Source of the DNA: Confluentibacter sediminis
Lineage (GTDB): Bacteria; Bacteroidota; Bacteroidia; Flavobacteriales; Flavobacteriaceae
Assembly: GCF_003258355.1 (NCBI RefSeq)
Contig: NZ_QKPO01000004.1
Location: 1 to 64,000 of the forward strand
DNA: 64,000 nt
Reading direction: 5' to 3'
This document shows positions 1 through 9,170 of this stretch, one piece after another. Positions within the stretch are counted from its first letter, which is position 1, and each line of letters begins with the position of its first letter. The notes beneath the pieces are model-generated. The model saw nothing but the letters and a program-made list of their open reading frames with translations, was not told where the DNA came from and made no database searches. The translations under genes and the position numbers were made by a program.

Positions 1-1
1 T

Positions 2-271
2 TTGGCATTTGCATTTGGACTTTCCGCAGAAATAGAAAGGAATCTAATTTCACAACGTACAAAGGAAGCATTAGCGAGAAAAAAAGCAGAAGGAGTAATC
101 CTTGGACGTCCAAAAGGAAGCAAATCATCTAAAACAAAACTTTCAGGACAAGAAAAGAAAATTCAAGAGTTATTAGATAAAAACGTTTCTTATAGTGCCA
201 TAGGCAGAATACTTGGTGTGCATCGTCTTACGGTCAGTAGTTTCGTGAGAAATAAGATTAGTGTGGCTTGA
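2..271 (+). CDS. Serine site-specific recombinase (resolvase/invertase), C-terminal part
   Basis: The reading frame is open to the left edge of the window, so this is only the C-terminal 89 or so residues of a longer gene. It starts in the long alpha-E helix region of the resolvase/invertase catalytic domain (AEIERN followed by RTKEALARKKAEG). A hinge rich in GRPKGS follows, then a C-terminal helix-turn-helix (about residues 50-85, with YSAIGRILGVHRLTVSSFV) that would bind the recombination site. The family catalyses DNA inversion or resolution through a serine-DNA bond; the catalytic serine would lie upstream of base 1. It may be an accessory invertase or resolvase of the element and need not be its integrase. 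Confidence 0.85.
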   Translation: MAFAFGLSAEIERNLISQRTKEALARKKAEGVILGRPKGSKSSKTKLSGQEKKIQELLDKNVSYSAIGRILGVHRLTVSSFVRNKISVA

Positions 272-377
272 ATTGGGATTTTTTGCGTTAAACCAATTTC
301 TAATATATGAACCTCATAGATAAACTAATAATGGAACAGTTATTGTATCCGATAGTCAAGTAAATAGTAGAAAAAAC

Positions 378-409
378 TTGACAAATAATATTTAAAATGA
401 TTATCTTTG
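378..409 (+). promoter_or_regulatory. Bacteroidetes-type promoter of the AbiE toxin-antitoxin operon
   Basis: TTG at 378-380 (within CTTGAC) and TATCTTTG at 402-409 are separated by 21 bases. This matches the Bacteroidetes sigma-ABfr consensus of a -33 TTG box and a -7 TAnnTTTG box. The antitoxin ATG at 423 lies only 13 bases after the -7 box, so the leader should be very short. Confidence 0.65.
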
Positions 410-422
410 TACTATTAGAACT

Positions 423-1148
423 ATGAATATAACAACATCCATAAAAACTAAAGTTGCTCGTATAGATACTGGAGAAGTATTTACATACGATACTTTGTCT
501 ATTCCTCAAAGTGAATTTTCTGCTGCAGCTAAAGCTTTAAGCCGATTGGTTGCTAATGGAGTTATAAAGAGATATAAAAATGGGATGTACTATAAACCCA
601 AGCAAACTGTTTTTGGAGAACTAAAACCAAGAGAAGATGTATTGCTTAAAAATTACCTCTTTGAAAATGATAAACAGATTGCTTATATAACCGGTGTTAG
701 ATTATATAATCAACTTGGTCTAACCACTCAAGTTCCTAACGTTGTGAGATTGGCAAGTAAGGATAAAGAGATAAAGACAAAAATTGGAAACCTTATTATA
801 AAGCCTGCAAAGAGTTACGTTTCGGTTACAAAAAAAAATGTACCCTTACTACAACTCTTGGACGTCATAAAGGATTTTAAGAACATTCCTGACATGGATA
901 AAAAGAAAGGTGTTTCTTTTCTGAAAGAAAAGATAGAAAACCTTTCGGATGAAGATAAAGATAAGTTGACCGGTTTTGCAAAATCCTATCCGCCAAAAGT
1001 TAGGGCTTTATTGGGAGCCATTCTTGAAGCTCTTTTACTTGAAGATTTGAGTGAATCACTTAAAGAAACCATTAATTATTTGAGCAGTTACGAATTTGGT
1101 ATATCTGAAAAAACATTATCTACTGCCTCAAACTGGAACATTACCTAA
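423..1148 (+). CDS. AbiEi-like antitoxin of a type IV toxin-antitoxin system (DUF6088 family)
   Basis: This 241-residue protein has the layout of AbiEi-type antitoxins. An N-terminal winged helix-turn-helix (about residues 1-60, with ALSRLVANGVIKRYKNGMYY) is followed by an alpha/beta C-terminal domain. Family members repress their own operon and neutralise the nucleotidyltransferase toxin without forming a stable complex with it. The adjacent downstream gene encodes that toxin, which fixes the assignment. A good Bacteroidetes promoter lies immediately upstream, and the short leader is consistent with autoregulation by the HTH domain. It sits next to the conjugation genes, as AbiE pairs often do on mobile elements, where they can stabilise the element or abort phage infection. 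Confidence 0.85.
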   Translation: MNITTSIKTKVARIDTGEVFTYDTLSIPQSEFSAAAKALSRLVANGVIKRYKNGMYYKPKQTVFGELKPREDVLLKNYLFENDKQIAYITGVRLYNQLGLTTQVPNVVRLASKDKEIKTKIGNLIIKPAKSYVSVTKKNVPLLQLLDVIKDFKNIPDMDKKKGVSFLKEKIENLSDEDKDKLTGFAKSYPPKVRALLGAILEALLLEDLSESLKETINYLSSYEFGISEKTLSTASNWNIT

Positions 1149-1237
1149 TGAAACGAGCATGTTAAAAATTTTAGCACACAACCGAATGATTAATAGCGAA
1201 CAGCATCTGAGCATTAAAAAACAATAAATATTAACAG

Positions 1238-2218
1238 ATGAAATTACACAACTATAAAGATGCCTTTGAAGGTGCCATTGTCGCAACTGCACAACATTTT
1301 GGAATTTCCGAAGTCTATATTGAAAAAGATTATTGGGTAACCTTAGCTCTCAAACAAATATTTACGGATGCTAATTCTAAAGATATTGCTGTTTTTAAAG
1401 GCGGAACATCCCTTTCCAAATGCTTCGGTATTATTGACCGATTTTCTGAAGACATAGATATGGTGGTCATTAAGGAAGATGGCGAAACAGACAATTCTTT
1501 GAAGCGAAAACTAAAAAAAGTAACCAATGCTTTAGAAGTTATTATGACCGAAATTCCAAATCATCTGTTAGAGAATAAGCGAGGGAAGATTAGAAAAATA
1601 GTCTATGGTTATGACAAGGTAGGTGTTAAAGGAACGTTTGGGCAAGTGAGAGATCAAATTGTATTGGAAGTTTCGAGTCTCGGAAATTCGCAGCCTTCTG
1701 AAAAAGTCAAAATACATTCAATGATTACAGAATTTATAGCTACAACTAACAACCTGGACCTTATTAAAGCATACCAATTGGAACCATTTAAGGTAACTGT
1801 AATCAGCATCGAGCGTACTTTTTGTGAAAAAATAATAAGTCTTGTTAGATTTTCATATACCGCAAATCCATTACAGGATTTAGCTAATAAAGTCCGACAT
1901 ACTTATGATTTACATCAATTATTACAGGAAAAGAGAATATCTACATTTTTAAAATCAGATGATTTTGAAACAATGCTTATACAAGTAGGAAAGGATGATG
2001 ACAAGGCCATTCCAAATGATAAAGAATGGCTTTCCAAACACCCATCAGAATCATTGTTTTTTAGTGAGACCGAGAAAGTATGGGAAACTGTAAGCAAAAC
2101 TTATTCAGGCTCTTTTAAGGAGTTACTTACAGGAGAATTGCCTGATGAGAAGGATGTACTCAAATCCTTGTTCAGGATTGGGTCAAGGCTAAATGAAATT
2201 AAATGGGATATTATTTAA
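1238..2218 (+). CDS. AbiEii/AbiGii family nucleotidyltransferase toxin
   Basis: The 326-residue product carries the signature of AbiEii toxins: EKDYWV near residue 29, the nucleotide-binding GGTSLSK at 55-61, and RFSEDID at 68-74 with the metal-binding pair D72/D74. Further family motifs are TFCEKI and the RHTYDL segment near residue 230. The fold is a DNA polymerase beta-type nucleotidyltransferase; characterised members add nucleotides to RNA (tRNA in MenT-type enzymes) and stop growth. The start lies 89 bases after the antitoxin stop, so the two genes can share the upstream promoter. All catalytic motifs are intact, so the toxin should be active when not neutralised. Confidence 0.9.
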   Translation: MKLHNYKDAFEGAIVATAQHFGISEVYIEKDYWVTLALKQIFTDANSKDIAVFKGGTSLSKCFGIIDRFSEDIDMVVIKEDGETDNSLKRKLKKVTNALEVIMTEIPNHLLENKRGKIRKIVYGYDKVGVKGTFGQVRDQIVLEVSSLGNSQPSEKVKIHSMITEFIATTNNLDLIKAYQLEPFKVTVISIERTFCEKIISLVRFSYTANPLQDLANKVRHTYDLHQLLQEKRISTFLKSDDFETMLIQVGKDDDKAIPNDKEWLSKHPSESLFFSETEKVWETVSKTYSGSFKELLTGELPDEKDVLKSLFRIGSRLNEIKWDII

Positions 2219-2223
2219 TACTT

Positions 2224-2586
2224 TTAAAAAGGCGCTTTCTCCCTCAATCCTTTTTCAGTTACTTTCCACTGCCCATCAACTTTTATTAATTTAAAGGTTT
2301 CTGGTTTTTCTTCATAGGATGTTGAGAACTTTACCCAAGCTATATCTCCATCAACTGTTTCTTCAATTAATTTAAAGTTTGACGGACTATCATTACTAGG
2401 AGCAACCATAGCTTGAATTGCCATAAATGAAGCATAACTTTCTGGAGTGGTGTACTTTTTTAATTTGGAATTGTCATTTTTATAGAAACTCTCAACAACA
2501 ATCTTTGCCGTATCGGTATGTGATAATTGGGTTTGACCGCAACTCATTACAAATGAAATCAGTAAATAAATAATCATCTTTTTCAT
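2224..2586 (-). CDS. Small lipoprotein, DUF4878/SnoaL-like
   Basis: This 120-residue protein has a lipoprotein signal peptide (hydrophobic residues 5-14, then a lipobox ending in SCG at about residue 17). The remainder resembles the DUF4878/NTF2-like fold, with the pattern of a growth-limited SFYKND segment, a central strand AWVKFSTSY and a C-terminal DGQWKVTEKG. It should be anchored in the periplasm or outer membrane. It is the last gene of the leftward tra operon, 6 bases after traN, so it may be an accessory of the conjugation apparatus or a surface or entry-exclusion factor. That role is inferred from position only. Confidence 0.65.
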   Translation of the reverse strand: MKKMIIYLLISFVMSCGQTQLSHTDTAKIVVESFYKNDNSKLKKYTTPESYASFMAIQAMVAPSNDSPSNFKLIEETVDGDIAWVKFSTSYEEKPETFKLIKVDGQWKVTEKGLREKAPF

Positions 2587-2592
2587 GCTATT

Positions 2593-3426
2593 TTAATTTG
2601 GGTTATTAATAGTTTTATCTGACATGTTAAGTTTTATATTGCGTTCTCCATTTTTTTCATTGAGTTCTAAAACAACTTTCCGTTCATTGCTTAAAGAGAA
2701 CTTAGGGATAACATATACTAATTTCACAGTTTGCTTTTCTTTAATTTTTAATGGAACATTATATTCAAAAACAGGTTTTAAATAAAGACTTTGTAATGAT
2801 TTTTTCTTGCCCTTCTTAAGGGTTTGTATAGTTAAGTTTAAGAAATTCACATCATAATCTAAAGTTGATTTATTTTCAATAGTCATTACAAAATATAATT
2901 CATCTTTGTCAAAGACGATATTTTCAATCTTTAGAATAATACCATCATGTTGTTTTTTTAGTTTACCAATGAGTTGTCTTCTTTTAACTAGATAAGAACA
3001 AAAGCGTTCATAATAATTGGTTTTAAAGTCAAAGTGCTCAATCGGTTTATTTTCGTTATCAGCAGCTTCAGTAAATGGCTTTTCATTACCAATAGATGTC
3101 GAATCTGGTATGAAATAATTCAAAGTTTTAAGTTGCTCTTTATATCTTACAATATACGAAAAAATTGAACCATTATTATTGATTATCAGCAAATTACTTT
3201 CTTTTCCTGGTGTTGCTTGAAGCAGTCCAAAATACTGTTCTTTGTCTCTGTTATAAGTAAAAACGAAATTTTCTGAACCCGTAATCCCTTGACGGATTGG
3301 GTTAGGGAAGAATAAGGCAACATTTTTATGGTCATTGGCATAAATGGTATCTATAACTGTTTTTGGCTGTGCTTTTACAAATGTTGAAACCAAAATAAAA
3401 CTGAATAATATTAAGTGCTTTTTCAT
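2593..3426 (-). CDS. traN: Conjugative transposon protein TraN (DUF4138, VirB9-like)
   Basis: The 277-residue protein begins with a cleavable signal peptide (MKKHLILFSFILVSTFVKA) followed by a beta-rich domain typical of Bacteroidetes TraN: the early segment TIYANDHKNVALFFPNPIRQ, then NFVFTYNRDKEQYFGLLQA. TraN is thought to be the VirB9-type outer-membrane core component of the type IV secretion channel. It lies 10 bases downstream of traM, the VirB10-like partner, in the order expected for CTnDOT-like elements. Length agrees with the family. No lesion is seen. Confidence 0.9.
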   Translation of the reverse strand: MKKHLILFSFILVSTFVKAQPKTVIDTIYANDHKNVALFFPNPIRQGITGSENFVFTYNRDKEQYFGLLQATPGKESNLLIINNNGSIFSYIVRYKEQLKTLNYFIPDSTSIGNEKPFTEAADNENKPIEHFDFKTNYYERFCSYLVKRRQLIGKLKKQHDGIILKIENIVFDKDELYFVMTIENKSTLDYDVNFLNLTIQTLKKGKKKSLQSLYLKPVFEYNVPLKIKEKQTVKLVYVIPKFSLSNERKVVLELNEKNGERNIKLNMSDKTINNPN

Positions 3427-3436
3427 AATTTTAAAT

Positions 3437-4366
3437 TTATAGTTGTGGTTTTAAAATGAGTTTGTAGTTGTTGACTATGGTAACTTTTACTTGCCGATTA
3501 CTACGTTGGAATATTTTTTTTACACCCGTAACTTGAGGAACTCCAGCGATGTTAATATCATCAACAACATCATCAACAACTTCGCTTGTAGCATCGGCCC
3601 TAAAACTATTTTCTACATAAATGCCCTCACTGCCATCTTGAAAGTCGAATGCTTTTAATTTCACAGGCTGATGTAAAATATTTTCAATGTCTATTATTGC
3701 TCTATTGGGTTTAAAACTAATGAAGCCATAAACAACGGTGTTTTTTGGGATAAACCGGTTATTGATAATAACATCTTTTTCCAAACGCATTTTTAAACGG
3801 AAATCTTTCTTAACTGTTTGGTTTCCGTTCACTACAACATATATGGTGGAATCTGTTTTTAAAATATTTGAACTTGTATTCTTTTTAGGATTAGATGCAA
3901 AGAATAGTTGATGTGCTAATCCAATTTCTTTTGGAGCAGTGGTTTTATAATCAACGGAAATAATGGAATCAGTTTTCTTTTTAGTAACGATATCAGAAGC
4001 CTTTGGATTTGTTTCTCGATATTGGTTTTCAGTATAGTTTATTCTTCCTAAATTATAAATGCTATCAACAATACGTATTTTGTCTTTCTCTAATAAGTCT
4101 GGGTCATAAAAACCTAGTGAATCTATTAATTTTTCATCATAAATGCTTGGAGCATTGGTTTCGCGTACTTCTTTCAGATCGTCAATTGCTTTTAACTTTG
4201 ATGAGTAATCTTCCTGTTCTTGTTCAAGTTCTGGTACAAGGGTCTGTTTAAGATTGTCATTTTGTTTTTCATCATCTCCCATTAGTAAAAAAGTATAGGA
4301 AATAAGAAAAATTAAGATAACAGCTAATACAGATCCAAAAACGATTTTATTCTTTTCTATTTTCAT
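3437..4366 (-). CDS. traM: Conjugative transposon protein TraM (VirB10-like)
   Basis: The 309-residue protein has one N-terminal membrane anchor (about residues 9-28) and a long charged, coiled-coil-prone stretch (about 30-130). A C-terminal beta domain follows, containing GLAHQLFFASNPK and the strand pattern ending in VTIVNNYKLILKPQL. This is the architecture of Bacteroidetes TraM, the VirB10-like protein that spans the periplasm and links the inner-membrane motor to the TraN outer-membrane core. The gene sits between traK and traN with gaps of 2 and 10 bases, so it is co-transcribed. A small TraL gene, which some elements have between traK and traM, is absent. Confidence 0.88.
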   Translation of the reverse strand: MKIEKNKIVFGSVLAVILIFLISYTFLLMGDDEKQNDNLKQTLVPELEQEQEDYSSKLKAIDDLKEVRETNAPSIYDEKLIDSLGFYDPDLLEKDKIRIVDSIYNLGRINYTENQYRETNPKASDIVTKKKTDSIISVDYKTTAPKEIGLAHQLFFASNPKKNTSSNILKTDSTIYVVVNGNQTVKKDFRLKMRLEKDVIINNRFIPKNTVVYGFISFKPNRAIIDIENILHQPVKLKAFDFQDGSEGIYVENSFRADATSEVVDDVVDDINIAGVPQVTGVKKIFQRSNRQVKVTIVNNYKLILKPQL

Positions 4367-4368
4367 AA

Positions 4369-4986
4369 TTATTGGTGTCCATTTTGGACCTTTTTTAAAG
4401 TGTTTTCAAAGTAATTTGTAATTAACAAGCCATGAGTATTATTCGGGTAGTTACGATCAACAACTATCAAGTTTCCAGTTGAAACCAGCTCGTAAGTGTC
4501 GACGACAGTTCCCCTGTTTATTTCAAAAACAGTTGTTGTTTTAAATTGATAAGGTTCAATTTGTGTATCTAACTGCGATTCAATACTCAATACTTTTTGT
4601 ATTAATGAATATTGCAGTAAACGATTATAAACACCATCGGCTTTTTTTTGACGATAGAGATTATCGACAGAACTATTTCCAAGCCATAAAGCTTTTTCCA
4701 AATTCTTTTCATAATTACTAGCATCAATATTGTAGAAGTAAGTATGAAATAATTCTAAGTGTGCTAATGCTTCCACTTTAAAATTTTCTTTTTGAGTGAT
4801 CCATTTTAAAGGTATAACAGAACCATCCGTGTTGATTGCAAAGGCGTTATTGAGGGCTTTTTTATGAATGTCATAAACGATCCATCCTGAAAAAGCACTA
4901 GATCCTAATGCACATAAAACGACAGAAACAACAATGAGTCGGTTGATATTCAAAATAGCATATATGTTTTTGTATGATGTTTTCAT
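4369..4986 (-). CDS. traK: Conjugative transposon protein TraK (VirB8-like)
   Basis: The 205-residue protein has a single N-terminal transmembrane helix (about residues 14-38, INRLIVVSVVLCALGSSAF), followed by a periplasmic domain that resembles VirB8: the segment EALAHLELFHTYFYNID and a C-terminal VVDRNYPNNTHGLLI. VirB8 proteins are bitopic assembly factors of the type IV secretion inner-membrane complex. Gene order (traJ, traK, traM) and length match Bacteroidetes conjugative transposons. Confidence 0.9.
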   Translation of the reverse strand: MKTSYKNIYAILNINRLIVVSVVLCALGSSAFSGWIVYDIHKKALNNAFAINTDGSVIPLKWITQKENFKVEALAHLELFHTYFYNIDASNYEKNLEKALWLGNSSVDNLYRQKKADGVYNRLLQYSLIQKVLSIESQLDTQIEPYQFKTTTVFEINRGTVVDTYELVSTGNLIVVDRNYPNNTHGLLITNYFENTLKKVQNGHQ

Positions 4987-5003
4987 TTGTTTTGAATTGG
5001 TTT

Positions 5004-5846
5004 TTATGAAGTGAATAGCCTTAATGTAAATGAGGTAGCACGCTTATAGAGTTTGAATTTTAAAAACACAATAAATACCACAGAACCGAGCTGTACTACC
5101 GGTGCAAAAAATCGACTCCCAACATCTGTTCCGAAAAGGTTTATCCAAAAGTTTGTATTGATTTCTGTGTAAATGGCATTGATAAAAATATTCACCAAAA
5201 AGAAGGCTGGCACAAGCATATATACCGCTACATAAAGTTTAAAAAAAGTGTATGCCATAGACCGAAATTTTTCAAAAACGGCTAGACTTAGTATTAATGG
5301 AAAAAAGGCTTGCATAATACCTAAAAGAAAATAGCGTTCAGCTAAAAACAACGGGTAGATGAATAAGTCTAAAATCCAAAGCCCAAGACTGATAATAAAA
5401 GAAATAATCTTCCAACCATATAGCGGTGTTACTAAGGCATCATATAGGAGTGCCATGGCTTTTTTGGTGGCTTCCAACACGCCCACATCTTCTTCAAGAG
5501 GCATATCTTGCATTTGAAGCGGAAGGAGCGCGGGAGCCGTGTTACGATATTGAGATTCAATGGCAACAAGAATACCATCGAAAACACTTAATATCTGTGT
5601 TGAAAAAATGACCAGGAGAACCACAGCAAAATTCTTTGCGAGCTCTCCGGGGCTCAATCCCCAAGTGTAGCCATCTTTATTGGCAATACCTTCATTGTAC
5701 TTTTTAAGGATGTTGACTAGAAAAAACAGAACAGCAAGTGTTTTCATTCCTGTAATGGTGTATTGCGAAAAATCACTGTTTTTTATCGTTTGAAATACCG
5801 TATCGATATATTCAAGTCCGATCCCTAAAAAGAATGTGGCTGCCAT
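5004..5846 (-). CDS. traJ: Conjugative transposon protein TraJ (VirB6-like membrane protein)
   Basis: This 280-residue polytopic protein has about six hydrophobic segments (for example residues 30-47, 70-90, 145-185, 190-222 and 245-265), as expected for the VirB6-like inner-membrane channel component. The N-terminus with GLEYIDTVFQTIKNS and the loop EGIANKDGYTWGLSPGELAKN are typical of flavobacterial TraJ. It is shorter than the roughly 330 residues of Bacteroides TraJ, which is usual for this lineage. It starts 2 bases after the traI stop in the operon. Confidence 0.85.
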   Translation of the reverse strand: MAATFFLGIGLEYIDTVFQTIKNSDFSQYTITGMKTLAVLFFLVNILKKYNEGIANKDGYTWGLSPGELAKNFAVVLLVIFSTQILSVFDGILVAIESQYRNTAPALLPLQMQDMPLEEDVGVLEATKKAMALLYDALVTPLYGWKIISFIISLGLWILDLFIYPLFLAERYFLLGIMQAFFPLILSLAVFEKFRSMAYTFFKLYVAVYMLVPAFFLVNIFINAIYTEINTNFWINLFGTDVGSRFFAPVVQLGSVVFIVFLKFKLYKRATSFTLRLFTS

Positions 5847-5848
5847 TT

Positions 5849-6463
5849 TTAATAGTTTGTTTCTCGATTATTTATTTTATCCTGCATTTTTCTGAAAGAA
5901 ATAATATCTCTGTAGCGTTCCGTTTTCTTTGTGATTTCGGCTACCATTTCTTTTGATGCTTCTTCTTTTTTTGTAAGAACAGCGGCACGTTCGGCATCAT
6001 TCATTTTCAAAAAATCATTTGACAGTATTTGCTCTATAAAATCCAGATCTTCCAATGAGCTTTCAATAATTGAGTTGAACGAATCTGAAATTCGGGTAAC
6101 TTCTTCAGGTTTGATGTAAGGTGAGTTTAGAATATCTCGTAAATCATTTCTAACCACATCAAAAAGTTTTTGATTGTTTTGGGCCAATTCTCTAACTGCT
6201 TTCAATTGCCGAATGACATTGTTTACTTTCTCGATATTATCTTTCTGTGTCTTTAAAAACTCCACTGTTTTTAATAATTGGGACGTTTGTTTTGCCGATT
6301 CAATAAGCGATTTGGCAAGACTTATAAAGTTCGTGTTGTCATAAACTGGCATACCTTGAGCGCTTATTTTGAAGCTTAAGAAGATTGCCATTATTAGAAT
6401 TAAGATGGTTTTTTTGCTCATAGCTAAAAATTTGTTTTGGTATTCGTGAATCTTCGATTTCAT
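5849..6463 (-). CDS. traI: Conjugative transposon protein TraI-like (DUF4141, VirB5-like)
   Basis: The 204-residue product has a signal peptide and a long helical, coiled-coil body (about residues 45-190), which is the pattern of the periplasmic DUF4141 family placed between traG and traJ. By position it corresponds to the VirB5-like minor pilus or channel component. Two starts are possible. The ATG at 6463 gives a 14-residue extension before the signal core, and the ATG at 6421 gives a cleaner signal peptide (MSKKTILILIMAIFLSFK). The longer one is listed because it follows traG by 11 bases. Confidence 0.75.
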   Translation of the reverse strand: MKSKIHEYQNKFLAMSKKTILILIMAIFLSFKISAQGMPVYDNTNFISLAKSLIESAKQTSQLLKTVEFLKTQKDNIEKVNNVIRQLKAVRELAQNNQKLFDVVRNDLRDILNSPYIKPEEVTRISDSFNSIIESSLEDLDFIEQILSNDFLKMNDAERAAVLTKKEEASKEMVAEITKKTERYRDIISFRKMQDKINNRETNY

Positions 6464-6474
6464 AATTTTTTGTT

Positions 6475-8871
6475 TTAAGATGTATATTCAGTGATTGCTT
6501 TTTCCATGTTTTGATGTTTTTCATACAGTCGCATGATGTCTTCATTTTCTTTTCCATCAGTGAGGTAAGCGGCATAAACTTGTTTAGGAACTTCCAATCG
6601 GAAAATGTTGCTCTCTTTGCCAATTTTGATAAATATTTCAGTGTATTTTCGTGGTCCAGTTAAGTTGTTCTTAATGGATTTTAATTGGTTTAAATCATGG
6701 CTGGAGAGATTTAATCGGCTTTGAAGTTCATGGTAACCTTTTTCATTATTAAGACTGTAGATAACTTGGGTGTTTTCCAGTATGCTTGCAGATGTCGAAT
6801 TATTGGGCAATTGGTTGATAGATTGCAGAATGATGCCAATAGCACCGTTTTGTTTCCTAATAGCTTGATAATAAAACTCCACACTTTCCAGTACGTTTTC
6901 AAATTTGAGTTGCTTTGCAAATTCATCAAATAAGATGATGCCCTTTTCAGCCCTATTTTTCCAAATGGTACGCTGTATGGCAGATTTTATGAGTTTTAAC
7001 ATAACAGACAAGATCTCTTTGTTGTCCTTAACTTCATCCAACTCAAAAACGATCAAGCGTTTGTCTTCAATTTTATAAGTTTGGTCTTCGCTAACTTCAA
7101 AAAGAAAACTGTACAAACCATCACCAACATATTCAGACATGATGTGCAGAAAGTTGGTAATATTGAAATAATCCTCATGGATTTTTAATTGCTCTAAAAG
7201 ACTGTCTTTATTCGTTTCAATAAACTCATAAAAACTATTTAGTGAAAAGCCTTCCGATATTTGGTGATAGTAATGGCGCAATATTTTCTTTACTGAAACA
7301 GATTGTGCTTTTGTGACTTTTAAATCGGAAGCAAATAATTCAAAAAGAAACACAGATAAATCTTCAAGACGTTCCGGAGTAAGGTCTTCTATGTTACTAA
7401 TGTAAAAAGGGTTGATGCCTAAATTCTTGCCACTTTCATAGCGTAAAACGGTGTATTTTTCGGGGTATAGTTTTGCGAATTTGGTATAAGAACCACCTAA
7501 ATCTATAATTACCAAGCGCACACCGCTTTCAAAATATTGTCGCAAGATATTGTTTGCTAAAAAGGATTTTCCTTCCCCAGTAGGTGCAAAAATGGCAAAG
7601 TTTCTAGCTTTAATGCGGTTCTTTTCTTCGTCCCAAACATCCTTTAAAACTGGAATATTGTGCTCTCTGTCATTAAAAATGATACCCGTTTTATCAGACT
7701 TATAATTGCTATTATTGATTAATAAACACAAAGCGTGTTTTAAATCAGTCACATATAAATCATCATTTGAGAAATTGGATGAGAAACAGAAATAACTATT
7801 TAGAATATAATTTTTACGTTCTTCACCACGAGGGTAATAAGGGATGATATCCAATTCCTTAAACTCAGTTTTGATTTTAGAACCAATACGTTCTAAATTT
7901 TCTGGTTTTTTATCCCAGTATATAATGTTGAGATGACCACGAATAACGCGTGCTTTATCATCTGCATTAATCTGGTCGAGTATATGCTGAATTTTTTTTA
8001 GCACCACTTTATTCTGCGAACCAAAATTGGAACTCTTGTTTAGTTCTTCAACTTTCTTGTCGAGTTGTTTGCGCCATTTTTGCTTGTCGTCTAAATAGAT
8101 AATCTGGTTTACAATATGGTTTTCATTCAGTGCTAAACCCATTCCATCTATAAACCCTTGATGAAACACAAAATCGTCTGAAGTAAACTTTTCATTCGTT
8201 TTGCTAGTTTGGACACTCTCCCCAAAACATAATTCGCTATTGACTGATAATACGTCAAAATAATGCTCTCCAATATTGGTGCTATTTTTTTCCAAAAGAA
8301 TGTCAGTATCAAAGCCATGATTAAAACCGTTAAAAAAGTTATTTGTTAATGCGTGAATACCAACGGCATCCATGGGAGTAAAAGTCATTTTCCTGCTGTT
8401 GTTTATAAAAGAAACAGAATCACTTACCGAGCCTATAAAAGTGCTTATGGTATCATCCATTTCTTTAACAATACTTTTTGATACTTTTCTAAAGGGATTT
8501 ACATATTTACTATTATTAAGAGCGTTGTTCTTGGTTAGAATGAAAAACAAGTAGCATTGATGCTCCATAAATTCACGACCTTTAAAATGCTGATGTGTTG
8601 CTTTTTCTAAGAAGTTTTTGTTGGGTAATTGTTCCGAAGTATATTTCTTTTTTAAGTAAACATCTTGTTTATGAACCACACACCCAGTTGGTAGTGATTT
8701 AATGGCTTGAAACCAGGCGCCATGCATATCTTCAAAATCTTTTTCTGCAAGGGAGTATATTTCTGGTAACGAGCCTTTAAAGCATAAAACAACATTGCCA
8801 TTATTAGCAAAAACAACATGCTCTTGAATATCCACAATGGGGTAATATGAAAGAAGATTTATTTTATTCAT
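6475..8871 (-). CDS. traG: Conjugation ATPase TraG (VirB4 family)
   Basis: This 798-residue protein is the VirB4-type ATPase that powers the type IV secretion channel. The N-terminal half is the VirB4-specific domain. The P-loop APTGEGKS lies at residues 429-436 and the Walker B segment ILFDEFAKQL has its acidic pair at about residues 649-650, followed by IGIILQSINQL, the conserved sensor-like segment of this family. The start overlaps the end of traF by 8 bases, indicating translational coupling. Both ATPase motifs are intact, so it should be functional. This is the TraG of the Bacteroidetes nomenclature and is unrelated to the VirD4-type TraG coupling protein of F-like plasmids. Confidence 0.95.
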   Translation of the reverse strand: MNKINLLSYYPIVDIQEHVVFANNGNVVLCFKGSLPEIYSLAEKDFEDMHGAWFQAIKSLPTGCVVHKQDVYLKKKYTSEQLPNKNFLEKATHQHFKGREFMEHQCYLFFILTKNNALNNSKYVNPFRKVSKSIVKEMDDTISTFIGSVSDSVSFINNSRKMTFTPMDAVGIHALTNNFFNGFNHGFDTDILLEKNSTNIGEHYFDVLSVNSELCFGESVQTSKTNEKFTSDDFVFHQGFIDGMGLALNENHIVNQIIYLDDKQKWRKQLDKKVEELNKSSNFGSQNKVVLKKIQHILDQINADDKARVIRGHLNIIYWDKKPENLERIGSKIKTEFKELDIIPYYPRGEERKNYILNSYFCFSSNFSNDDLYVTDLKHALCLLINNSNYKSDKTGIIFNDREHNIPVLKDVWDEEKNRIKARNFAIFAPTGEGKSFLANNILRQYFESGVRLVIIDLGGSYTKFAKLYPEKYTVLRYESGKNLGINPFYISNIEDLTPERLEDLSVFLFELFASDLKVTKAQSVSVKKILRHYYHQISEGFSLNSFYEFIETNKDSLLEQLKIHEDYFNITNFLHIMSEYVGDGLYSFLFEVSEDQTYKIEDKRLIVFELDEVKDNKEILSVMLKLIKSAIQRTIWKNRAEKGIILFDEFAKQLKFENVLESVEFYYQAIRKQNGAIGIILQSINQLPNNSTSASILENTQVIYSLNNEKGYHELQSRLNLSSHDLNQLKSIKNNLTGPRKYTEIFIKIGKESNIFRLEVPKQVYAAYLTDGKENEDIMRLYEKHQNMEKAITEYTS

Positions 8872-9136
8872 ATGTTGTTGATTTTTTATTGCTGATTATT
8901 TTAGGGAAAACTCTAGCAATTTGTAGTAGTTGAGGATTGTGGGCAAACTTTGTTAGTGCGATATAAAGTGTTGCATTGCATATTAAAACGCCGATAACAA
9001 CTATAAAGCTGAACGAGAAGATGATAACCAAAAGTGATGCTACAATGGCAATCATCATAAGCGCAAACAGTGAAATAGGTAATCCAAAAATAATTGCCCG
9101 TTTTCTTATGTTTTTATAGATTTCGTATTTCTTCAT
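8864..9136 (-). CDS. traF: Conjugative transposon protein TraF (DUF4133, VirB3-like)
   Basis: This 90-residue protein has two closely spaced hydrophobic segments (about residues 14-36 and 38-60), preceded by the short charged leader KKYEIYKNIRKRAIIFGLP. That is the pattern of DUF4133/VirB3-like proteins that accompany VirB4 at the inner membrane. It lies directly upstream of traG with an 8-base overlap, matching the CTnDOT order E-F-G. Confidence 0.88.
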   Translation of the reverse strand: MKKYEIYKNIRKRAIIFGLPISLFALMMIAIVASLLVIIFSFSFIVVIGVLICNATLYIALTKFAHNPQLLQIARVFPKIISNKKSTTYE

Positions 9137-9170
9137 AAAGCTATTCCAATAAAACCCTCGATGAGGGTCA

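Noticed and set aside
2-271. Calling the serine recombinase the integrase of the element
   Set aside because: Only the C-terminus is visible and its relation to the element ends is unknown; small serine recombinases on such elements are often invertases or resolvases.
4003-4251. Plus-strand 82-codon frame within traM
   Set aside because: It is antisense to a well-supported conjugation gene and has no family features.
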